Source: Caldifarciminota bacterium UBA5631 (GTDB taxonomy: Bacteria; Hydrothermota; Hydrothermia; UBA1063). Taken from it: a stretch of DNA of 43,299 bases. Shown here piece by piece: positions 35,136 through 42,009 of the stretch (the stretch's first letter is position 1; each line of letters begins with the position of its first letter). The translations under genes were made by a program, and so were the position numbers. The notes under the pieces were generated by a model, which was given only the letters and a program-made list of their open reading frames with translations, ran no database searches and was not told the origin of the DNA. The stretch spans positions 28,446 through 71,744 of the forward strand of contig DIJZ01000023.1 in assembly GCA_002421425.1 (NCBI GenBank), in the 5' to 3' direction.

Positions 35136-36676
35136 TTTGTTTCGAATACGTCCAGGATTCTTCCACTCAGACTCTTGGCTGTAATTCTCAACCTTTTACG
35201 ATCTACAGGTTCAATAACGAGATAGTTGAACGTTTTCACATACTTTTCTATAACAATGTCTCTAGAATCAAGTAATTCCTTTTTTAAATCGTAAAGAGGG
35301 GCCCCGCCACCCGCTGAGACTATCTGGGTCAGTCCATTGAAGATTTTACCCCTTGCATACATATGGTCATGACACGATATGTAGTATCGGAAACCCAGAT
35401 TCTTTATGAAGTTGGCAAAGGTGTCTACCTCCGGTGACCTTATACCTCTTTCAGAAATTCCAAGGCCAATTAATGGTTCATGGAACAAGAGTATCATATG
35501 TTTCGCACAAGAATTTTCTCTGATTTTTTCTCTAAGCCATTTCCGTTGCAGCGTATCAGGAAGACGAATGGAAGGGTTAGGAAGTTTCTTATATAAAGTA
35601 TAGTTGTAGTCACTATTCAGGGCGTAGATGACGAAATCACCAATTCTAAGAAAATAGACGTTTTCAACATAAGGTGGCATCCCTTGAGGGGATTCTGGCC
35701 CATTTTCTGGTAAGGTAAAAACTTTCGCCCACAGATTTTCTGCACTGTTCGGTGGAGGTGGGTCGTAACGCATTTCTTCATTTTCCATTACTGGGGCTAT
35801 CATATCGTGATTCCCGGGAACAGGCATAACGGGAACATATGAAATATAAGGCCAGCATGCCTTTATGAAGGACTTGTATTCCTCTTCGGCATATTCTATG
35901 TTTTGCATTCTTCCAGTAATGAGATCCCCCGTTACAAAAATTATATCCACTTTCTCATCGAAAAGGGCTTTGAGAACTCTTCTGCCTATTTCTTCATTTA
36001 CTCCATCCACATAAAACTCTGGATTCAGGCTATTTGGATTACCTCTTGTATCGCCAAAAACACCTATTCTTAACTTCTTCCCATTGCTGATTCTGAAGGT
36101 GTAAAGGAAGCCGGTTGAAGTATCTCGGTCGTCATATACGGTTACTGAATATTCATATATACCTGGTTTCATAATACTTACCGAGAATTCGTGCCTTTCC
36201 TTCAGAACCGTATCTTCAATTTCTATCAGGTTCTTTATTCGTAGTACAGCCCTTGAAGGTCTGTTAGTATAGAGGGATATTCCCACTCTATTTTGCGCTG
36301 GTAGAGACAAATAAGGTCCTGCGTCGATTACAATTCCTTCTTCCAGCTTATTTCCTATTCTCTTAGGTTTAAAGAAGTAATTCTGTGTCGCATAGTAAAC
36401 CTTCGTTATGGTATCAAAATAGGCTGCTTTGAATATGTAGTGTTGATTTTCGGAGATTCCTGTAATTTTGAACGTATGCAGATTACCTGGAGTTTTTGAT
36501 ATTTGATATCTTTCGAAATGAAAATCGAGGGGATCCTCAACCTTTCCACATACCAGTTTTGCCATCTGGGAAGGGTTCTGAGTATTAAGGGTTACGACTA
36601 AAGTATCAGCAGAAAATGCAAACTGTGGCTTCGCATAACTTGGTGGGAAAAGAAGACAAAGAAAGAAAATCCACAT
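35132..36676 (-). CDS. Exported calcineurin-like metallophosphoesterase with Ig-like N-terminal region
   Basis: A 514-residue protein with a signal peptide (MWIFFLCLLFPPSYAKP, cleavage near residue 15). About 180 residues of beta-sandwich/purple-acid-phosphatase-like N-terminal region follow, and then a metallophosphoesterase core: GVFGDTRGN, VTGDLITG, PVPGNHD, LLFHEPL and SCHDHMYARG, which together supply the dinuclear metal ligands. The substrate is unknown; release of phosphate in the periplasm is a reasonable guess. The start overlaps the yjbQ-type gene's stop by 1 nt. Confidence 0.88.
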   Translation of the reverse strand: MWIFFLCLLFPPSYAKPQFAFSADTLVVTLNTQNPSQMAKLVCGKVEDPLDFHFERYQISKTPGNLHTFKITGISENQHYIFKAAYFDTITKVYYATQNYFFKPKRIGNKLEEGIVIDAGPYLSLPAQNRVGISLYTNRPSRAVLRIKNLIEIEDTVLKERHEFSVSIMKPGIYEYSVTVYDDRDTSTGFLYTFRISNGKKLRIGVFGDTRGNPNSLNPEFYVDGVNEEIGRRVLKALFDEKVDIIFVTGDLITGRMQNIEYAEEEYKSFIKACWPYISYVPVMPVPGNHDMIAPVMENEEMRYDPPPPNSAENLWAKVFTLPENGPESPQGMPPYVENVYFLRIGDFVIYALNSDYNYTLYKKLPNPSIRLPDTLQRKWLREKIRENSCAKHMILLFHEPLIGLGISERGIRSPEVDTFANFIKNLGFRYYISCHDHMYARGKIFNGLTQIVSAGGGAPLYDLKKELLDSRDIVIEKYVKTFNYLVIEPVDRKRLRITAKSLSGRILDVFETK

Positions 36677-37083
36677 TACTTTTCACCAACAATCTTCACA
36701 AGGATTTTTCTCGTTCTCGGACCGTCAAACTCAGCCAGAAAGATTCCCTGCCAGGTTCCCAGGAGTGGTTCACCATTTTCAACTATTATGGAAATAGAGC
36801 TCCCTACAATAACAGATTTAATATGGGCATCTGCATTCCCTTCCAGATGCTGATAATGTGCATCATCAGGAACTAATTCCGAAAGCCGATTCTGAATGTC
36901 TGCTTTCACTGATGGATCTGCGTGTTCATTTATAGTAATTCCGGCTGTAGTATGAGGGACAAATACTAACGCTATGCCGCTTTCAATACCAGATTGCCTG
37001 ACAATTTTTCTAACGTTTTCAGTGATGTCAATAAATTCCTGCCTTCGCGAGGTATTAACTTTAATTTCAAGGGTCTTACTCAT
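36676..37083 (-). CDS. YjbQ/UPF0047 family protein
   Basis: A 135-residue protein with the conserved UPF0047 core: VFVPHTTAGITINEHADPSV, LEGNADAHIKSVIVGSS and GTWQGIFLAEFDGPRTRKI. The family is a small trimeric beta-fold named secondary thiamine-phosphate synthase for a weak activity; the true role is unsettled. ATG at 37083 gives the standard N-terminus (MSKTLEIKVNTSRR) and overlaps pyrR by 8 nt. A longer frame reaching 37125 lies inside pyrR and is unlikely. Confidence 0.92.
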   Translation of the reverse strand: MSKTLEIKVNTSRRQEFIDITENVRKIVRQSGIESGIALVFVPHTTAGITINEHADPSVKADIQNRLSELVPDDAHYQHLEGNADAHIKSVIVGSSISIIVENGEPLLGTWQGIFLAEFDGPRTRKILVKIVGEK

Positions 37084-37627
37084 TTTCTCTTTTTTCGCAG
37101 ATGACCACCTCGGTGATACCGTCAATTTCTTTCACTTTTACTTTTACAATTTCATTTCTAGTGGTTGTTATTGTTCTACCAACAAAATCAGGGCAAATCG
37201 GGAGTTCTCTATGTCCCCTGTCAATCAGAACACATAATTTAACAGAGGATGGTCTCCCGTAATCCATTATTTCATCGAGAGCTGCACGTGTAGTCCTACC
37301 TGTATACAGTACGTCATCAATGAGAATTACATCTTTCCCTTCCACGGAGAATGAGAGTTCCGTTCCTTTAACCTGAGGCTTCTCTCCTACCATGGAGAGG
37401 TCATCCCTGTAGAACGTAATGTCCACTGCACCCAGGGGAATATCTTTGCGAGTAATATTTGCTATCTCATCCCTGATCGCTTTTGCCAGAGGAACCCCCC
37501 GGGTCTTTATTCCTATGATTACAAGGCTATCAAGATTTCTAATTTTTTCCACAATTTCATGGGAAATTCTGTTGATAGTTTTCTTTACGTCTTCTTCCGT
37601 CATTAGAACGTATTTTTCTTCAACCAT
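37076..37627 (-). CDS. pyrR: PyrR bifunctional regulator/uracil phosphoribosyltransferase
   Basis: A 183-residue type I phosphoribosyltransferase with the PRPP-binding loop VILIDDVLYTGRTTRAAL, and VIIGIKTRGVPLA and DITFYRDDLS, which match PyrR. In Gram-positives it binds pyr mRNA to attenuate pyrimidine biosynthesis and also makes UMP from uracil. Here the expected leader is ~15 nt, too short for a PyrR-type anti-antiterminator, and no pyr biosynthetic gene follows. It is the first gene of a seven-gene unit; CAGGAGG precedes the start. Confidence 0.94.
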   Translation of the reverse strand: MVEEKYVLMTEEDVKKTINRISHEIVEKIRNLDSLVIIGIKTRGVPLAKAIRDEIANITRKDIPLGAVDITFYRDDLSMVGEKPQVKGTELSFSVEGKDVILIDDVLYTGRTTRAALDEIMDYGRPSSVKLCVLIDRGHRELPICPDFVGRTITTTRNEIVKVKVKEIDGITEVVICEKRENE

Positions 37628-37648
37628 TGCAGCCTCCTGATTTATTCT

Positions 37649-37677
37649 ATTATGGAATTAAAGGCTAAGAAAATCAA
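37649..37677 (-). promoter_or_regulatory. Promoter of the pyrR-to-mazG unit, leadered
   Basis: Minus-strand TTGATT (37677-37672) and CATAAT (37654-37649) are 17 bp apart. The 21 nt to the ATG at 37627 contain CAGGAGG. It is divergent from the ispG promoter; the two -35 elements are 19 bp apart. Confidence 0.65.
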
Positions 37678-37696
37678 ATAAGGACGCAGATTTTGT

Positions 37697-37725
37697 TTGA
37701 TTTTACCGTACCGTGAGTTTAGAAT
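37697..37725 (+). promoter_or_regulatory. Promoter of ispG, nearly leaderless
   Basis: TTGATT at 37697-37702 and TAGAAT at 37720-37725 are 17 bp apart; nine bases separate the -10 from the ATG at 37735, so only about 3 nt of leader is expected and no ribosome site is present. Confidence 0.7.
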
Positions 37726-37734
37726 GTTGAAATA

Positions 37735-38799
37735 ATGAAAAGACTGACAAGAGAAGTTAAAGTTGGAAGCATAGGAATTGGAGGCGAGAATCCCGTACGA
37801 ATCCAGTCTATGACCTCAACGAAAACCACGGATATTGACCTGACGTTGAAACAAATTGAAGAACTTATTAAAGAAGATTGTGAGATTGTAAGAATTGCTG
37901 TCCCGGATATGCGTTCACTGAGTGCCTTCAAAGAGATCAGAAAACGGACTTCTGTACCTCTTGTTGCCGACGTGCATTTTAACTACAGGATAGCAATTGG
38001 AGCAATTGAAGCTGGAGCTGATAAGATTAGAATCAATCCGGGCAATATTGGAACCATGCAACAGGTGAAAGAAATCATTGCTGCTTTGAAGGCCAACGGT
38101 AAATCAGTCAGGATTGGTGTAAATTCAGGATCCCTGGAAGAGGATATTATTGAAAAGTATGGTGGGGTGTTTCCTGAAGGCCTTGTGGAAAGCGCTTTGA
38201 GATGGGTTGATTTCTTTTCAGAAGAAGGATTTTATGACATTATCGTTTCATTGAAATCTTCATCAGTAAAAGATACTGTCAAATCCTATAGAATGCTGAG
38301 CTCAAGAGTTGACTTTCCTCTTCATGTGGGTGTTACTGAAGCAGGGCCATTAATTCCAGGAACTGTTAAGTCATCTATAGCTATTGGAATACTTCTCAGT
38401 GAAGGTATTGGTGATACGATAAGAGTTTCCCTTACTGAAGATCCAGTTATTGAGGTACGCGTTGCATGGGAGATTTTGAAATCTCTGAACTTGCGATATA
38501 ACGGACCTATCATCATTTCCTGTCCAACCTGCGCAAGAACGCGGATTGATCTCGTGAAACTGGTTCACGATGTCGAAAGAGCGCTAAAAAATGTTAAAGT
38601 ACCAATCAAGGTTGCAATAATGGGATGTGAAGTAAATGGGCCTGGTGAAGCGAGAGAAGCCGATATTGGGGTAGCGGCCGAGCCGGGGAAGGGGAGTATA
38701 TTCAAGAAAGGAAAGATAATTAAAAGAGTCTCTGAGGAAGTTATTGTCTCTGAACTATTAAAAGAAATTGAAAATATTGCACAGGAGGATTCAAGATGA
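37735..38799 (+). CDS. ispG: 4-hydroxy-3-methylbut-2-enyl diphosphate synthase (IspG)
   Basis: A 354-residue iron-sulphur enzyme of the MEP isoprenoid pathway. The TIM-barrel half has NPVRIQSMTSTKT, PLVADVHFNYR and IRINPGNIG. The C-terminal [4Fe-4S] half has SCPTCARTRID and MGCEVNGPGEAREADIG, with the cluster cysteines present and the invariant Glu ligand expected in the NGPGEA segment. Together with a UbiA-type prenyltransferase 3 kb away it indicates MEP-derived isoprenoid use. It is followed by the SLBB protein, with a 4-nt overlap. Confidence 0.97.
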   Translation: MKRLTREVKVGSIGIGGENPVRIQSMTSTKTTDIDLTLKQIEELIKEDCEIVRIAVPDMRSLSAFKEIRKRTSVPLVADVHFNYRIAIGAIEAGADKIRINPGNIGTMQQVKEIIAALKANGKSVRIGVNSGSLEEDIIEKYGGVFPEGLVESALRWVDFFSEEGFYDIIVSLKSSSVKDTVKSYRMLSSRVDFPLHVGVTEAGPLIPGTVKSSIAIGILLSEGIGDTIRVSLTEDPVIEVRVAWEILKSLNLRYNGPIIISCPTCARTRIDLVKLVHDVERALKNVKVPIKVAIMGCEVNGPGEAREADIGVAAEPGKGSIFKKGKIIKRVSEEVIVSELLKEIENIAQEDSR

Positions 38800-39995
38800 G
38801 TTTTCTTTTCACAGTTGTAATTTTTTCACAACTTACTTTTGGAGGTGGTCCTGCTGAAGAGCTTTTTTCTGACGAAGAATATGCCCTAGGGCCCGGCGAC
38901 AGCCTACAGATATTGATTAAAGATCTATCTTTTGCTTTTGGGACTACCATAGATTTTAGTGGAAGGCTTGCATTGGTAACTCCCGTTTTCGGCGGTCAGA
39001 CGAGTCAGACACCTTTGATGCCTGTGCAATCAGTATCTTACAATATCGTTGATTTCAAACAGGTCTATAATTTAACCCTCAAAGACCTCAAGGACAGTTT
39101 GCCTTTCTGGTATTCTAAGTATCTTAAGGCCAAAGAGTTCGACGTAAGAATTCTGAGTCCGCGAGTGTTGAGTTTATTTCTAACTGGAGCAAGCGAGTTC
39201 AATGGCCCCGTTCCCGTGAGAGCATCTTTGAGAATTTCTAACGTTCTCGCTGATACACAGAGAATTTGTACATTTGACGCTGATATTAGTAAAATCACTG
39301 TTATTACCTATGATGGTAAGGTACTGGAAGTAAATCTGGAAAATTATTACACGAAAGGAGATCTGAGGGATAACCCTGTTCTTGCAAAGGTTAAAAGTAT
39401 TAACGTCCCAAAAATAAAAAGAGGTGTAAAAATTCTGGGTGCGGTAAAAGGATATCCTGTAAAAAAGTTTAAGTCCCAGGTTCTTCAAGCAGTAGCGGGT
39501 ACATACCTTGTAACCTTTGATGCAAATGTAATGATGATTCCATGTGATGATAGCATCAGGGTAGAGGATGCCCTTAGAAAGGCAGGAGGATTGAGGTCTT
39601 ACGCCCTAATTGATGAAATTTACAGTGCTTCTAAGGGTAAGCTCACTCTTCAGAGCTTTATCTCTTCTGGAGACGTGCTTTATGTTCCACCATTTACTGA
39701 TAAGGTTTTTGTTGCGGGTGAAGTAAAATCTCCTGGATTTGTACCGTACCTTCCCGGGGCTACACTTGATACATACCTTTCTTACTGCGGTGGATATTCC
39801 ACCAGGGCCGCATCTCATAGATTGTACGTGGTTAGAGCAAATAAGAAAATACCGAAGGGCAAAATTGGCACGGTGCAGCCGGGGGATATCATATTTGTCC
39901 CAGAAGTGAGACTTAAGTGGTTTGAGGACTACTTGCAACTTGCACAGGTGATTACTTCAGTCCTCATCACCTGGGTGACCCTTAAGAATTTGTGA
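38796..39995 (+). CDS. Wza-like polysaccharide export protein with two SLBB-type segments
   Basis: A 399-residue exported protein with an N-terminal signal peptide (about residues 1-16, no lipobox Cys). A polysaccharide export domain (EYALGPGDSLQILI) is followed by a ~200-residue middle region with a plug-like section. Two SLBB-like segments follow (ILGAVKGYPVK, and VFVAGEVKSPGFVPYLPGAT). The C-terminus is an aromatic hydrophobic helix as in Wza. It lies apart from the 3.9-8.2 kb unit and is likely a second export system; a polysaccharide deacetylase is convergent with it, overlapping by 39 nt. AGGAGG lies 7 nt before the start. Confidence 0.82.
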   Translation: MSFLFTVVIFSQLTFGGGPAEELFSDEEYALGPGDSLQILIKDLSFAFGTTIDFSGRLALVTPVFGGQTSQTPLMPVQSVSYNIVDFKQVYNLTLKDLKDSLPFWYSKYLKAKEFDVRILSPRVLSLFLTGASEFNGPVPVRASLRISNVLADTQRICTFDADISKITVITYDGKVLEVNLENYYTKGDLRDNPVLAKVKSINVPKIKRGVKILGAVKGYPVKKFKSQVLQAVAGTYLVTFDANVMMIPCDDSIRVEDALRKAGGLRSYALIDEIYSASKGKLTLQSFISSGDVLYVPPFTDKVFVAGEVKSPGFVPYLPGATLDTYLSYCGGYSTRAASHRLYVVRANKKIPKGKIGTVQPGDIIFVPEVRLKWFEDYLQLAQVITSVLITWVTLKNL

Positions 39996-40739
39996 GATTC
40001 TAATATAAATTGGGCTTAACCACGCCATTCCATTTGAAATCATTGCTTTTATGGTCTCAAATCGCGTATAGAACGCATCAATCTTGTACCTAAGGGATAT
40101 ATCTATTAGGTATACTGAATGACGTGGAATTTCGAGTAAATTTAAGGGCAGTTTTGGAAAACCGCTTGACTTGAATGCATATCTAAAACCAGACTCCATC
40201 AAAACGAGTTTAACCCTCCCATTATATTTCCCATAAGGGTAGGAGAAGCACTCGACTTCAGCCCCTATTACGTCTTCTAAAGCTTGCTTTGAAGTAATGA
40301 TTTCTTCTCTGAGTTCTTTCTCAGGTAACTGCGTTAAATCTTTGTGTGTGTGAGAATGTGAACCGATTATCCATCCCTGACTGTACAAAAATCTCAGATC
40401 ATTTTTGTCCAGGTGAGGTAGAGGAGGGAGGAAAGGTACCTCCCAGTTGCTGTATTTCCCGAGAAACCCACTCACAGCGAATACGGCACCTTTATAGCCG
40501 TATTTACTCAACAGTGGAAATGCTTTGTCCAGAACGCTTTTGTACCCATCGTCGAAAGTGAAAAGCACTGCCTTGTGGACTCTGGCGAACATTTCAGAAT
40601 CCAGAGCATCGAATTCAAAGTTTCCAAATCCCCAATGTTTTAGGTCCCTGAGGTGTTTTTCAAGTACCGTTCCAGGGCAGATTCCAGGGTTCAATTCCAG
40701 GCCTTTGCTAATATGATGATATTGAAGAATTAGCAGCAT
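39957..40739 (-). CDS. Polysaccharide deacetylase (NodB-like)
   Basis: A 260-residue carbohydrate esterase family 4-like protein: LFTFDDGYKS (catalytic Asp pair), GSHSHTHKDL (metal His), and FSYPYGKYN. It lacks a clear signal peptide, although the N-terminus LLILQYHHI is hydrophobic. Deacetylation of N-acetyl sugars in an exopolysaccharide or peptidoglycan is the expected reaction. It ends in a partly hydrophobic segment (ISNGMAWLSPIYIRI). The 3' end overlaps the SLBB gene. Confidence 0.9.
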   Translation of the reverse strand: MLLILQYHHISKGLELNPGICPGTVLEKHLRDLKHWGFGNFEFDALDSEMFARVHKAVLFTFDDGYKSVLDKAFPLLSKYGYKGAVFAVSGFLGKYSNWEVPFLPPLPHLDKNDLRFLYSQGWIIGSHSHTHKDLTQLPEKELREEIITSKQALEDVIGAEVECFSYPYGKYNGRVKLVLMESGFRYAFKSSGFPKLPLNLLEIPRHSVYLIDISLRYKIDAFYTRFETIKAMISNGMAWLSPIYIRISQILKGHPGDED

Positions 40740-40749
40740 AAGAGATCTA

Positions 40750-40778
40750 ATTGTATCGCTTTAACTTTGTTAATTCAA
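40750..40778 (-). promoter_or_regulatory. Promoter of the deacetylase gene, nearly leaderless
   Basis: Minus-strand TTGAAT (40778-40773) and TACAAT (40755-40750) are 17 bp apart, with ten bases to the ATG at 40739 and no Shine-Dalgarno sequence. Confidence 0.7.
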
Positions 40779-41006
40779 AACTGCATTACTACGGATGCGT
40801 TAATCTTATGTACTGAGGGCCTTTCCCGTTGGATGAAGTTTCAAGTTTTAATGCGATTCTAGATAAGCCTTGATGGTAGGGCATAAGAATATCCAAATCA
40901 TAACCCTTGCCGTTTCAGTAAGTTATGTAAGTTAACATAAGATACATTATGGGAAGTGATATTACACGCACTATGCTTGTTGGATTAACACCACCACCGG
41001 TACAGT

Positions 41007-41035
41007 TTGATTTTCCAGTAGTACGAGTTTATCCT
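41007..41035 (+). promoter_or_regulatory. Promoter of the UbiA/aspS unit, leaderless
   Basis: TTGATT at 41007-41012 and TATCCT at 41030-41035 are 17 bp apart; six bases follow, so +1 coincides with the A of the ATG at 41042. Confidence 0.7.
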
Positions 41036-41041
41036 TAGTTC

Positions 41042-42004
41042 ATGGAAAACGACGTCATTGTTAATCAAAATGGGAAAATTTATGATTATTTGTTTCTTCT
41101 CAGACCTCTTCTTTGGGTTCCTGTTTGGGTATTCCTTTTTATCGGATATATGTATGGTGCAAGAATTGAGTTATTTTCTATTTCGCTTATCCTTCCGAAG
41201 AAATTCTGGTTCACCCTTATAACTTACACGTTTCTAATGAGTTCTACATATATTGTGAATCAGATCGTTGACAGAGAATCTGATCGGATCAACAGAAAGC
41301 TATTTCTGATACCGAATGGGATTATTTCCGTCAGAAGCGCCACAATTTATGCTGCTTTCCTTGGGATTGTGTCTCTCATTTTATCGTTTTTTATCGGGGG
41401 TCCCGTATTGCTATTTCTCTATTTTGTATCGCTGGTGATGGGGCTTTTATATTCCATTCCTCCTATCCAAACTAAAGGAAAGCCTTTCCTCGATATTATA
41501 TTTAATGGTATAGGATACGGCTGCGTAGCATTTATTGTTGGATGGTCGGTTGCGGAACGCATAAATTTACATTCACTAACAGTCTCATTTGGATATTTTC
41601 TGTTAGTTTCAGCAGTATTTGTTAACACAACTATTCCCGATATTCCTGGTGACAGGAGATCCGGAAAGATTACCACGGGTGTTTTCCTTGGAAAGAGGCT
41701 TGCACTCCTCTTTTCTACTCTTCTATTTGTGTTCAGCCTGGTTTATGCCTTTCTTGAGATGGATATACTGATAATTGTTCCTTCGATTTTTGGTGCTATT
41801 TTTTCGGTTCTTTCTCTGTGGGATAATACCGAAGATATGATACTAACAAAAGTTTCGTATCGATTACCTGCAGTGCTTTTTATATTGCTTGTTTCAGTAA
41901 AGTTCCCGACTTTTCTTCTGTTGAACCTTATCCTTCTTTTTGCCTTGAGAAAATATTATAAAGAACGTTTTGGAATGAATTACCCTGCACTTCTAGGGAG
42001 ATAA
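41042..42004 (+). CDS. UbiA-family prenyltransferase
   Basis: A 320-residue integral membrane protein with about eight helices. The two Asp-rich motifs are NQIVDRESD (N73, D77, D81) and PDIPGDRRSGK (D200, D204); they bind the Mg-diphosphate of a prenyl donor. YSIPPIQTKGKPFLD is also typical. Family members make quinones, hemes, chlorophyll-like or ether lipids. The substrate is not decidable from this region, and no quinone genes are adjacent. It is followed 5 nt later by aspS. Confidence 0.9.
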   Translation: MENDVIVNQNGKIYDYLFLLRPLLWVPVWVFLFIGYMYGARIELFSISLILPKKFWFTLITYTFLMSSTYIVNQIVDRESDRINRKLFLIPNGIISVRSATIYAAFLGIVSLILSFFIGGPVLLFLYFVSLVMGLLYSIPPIQTKGKPFLDIIFNGIGYGCVAFIVGWSVAERINLHSLTVSFGYFLLVSAVFVNTTIPDIPGDRRSGKITTGVFLGKRLALLFSTLLFVFSLVYAFLEMDILIIVPSIFGAIFSVLSLWDNTEDMILTKVSYRLPAVLFILLVSVKFPTFLLLNLILLFALRKYYKERFGMNYPALLGR

Positions 42005-42009
42005 TCAGG

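Larger units (their letters stand above)
40740..41041. other. 302-nt divergent intergenic region
   Basis: This is the longest gene-free stretch in the window. The ends hold the deacetylase promoter (40750-40778) and the UbiA promoter (41007-41035). In between I find no convincing open frame, tRNA or terminator, only a 6-bp inverted repeat, TTATGT (40923-40928) with ACATAA (40935-40940), which may be an operator. The remainder is unexplained. Confidence 0.5.

Noticed and set aside
37084..37125. N-terminal extension of the YjbQ-like protein
   Set aside because: It lies within pyrR, and the shorter start gives the family's normal N-terminus.
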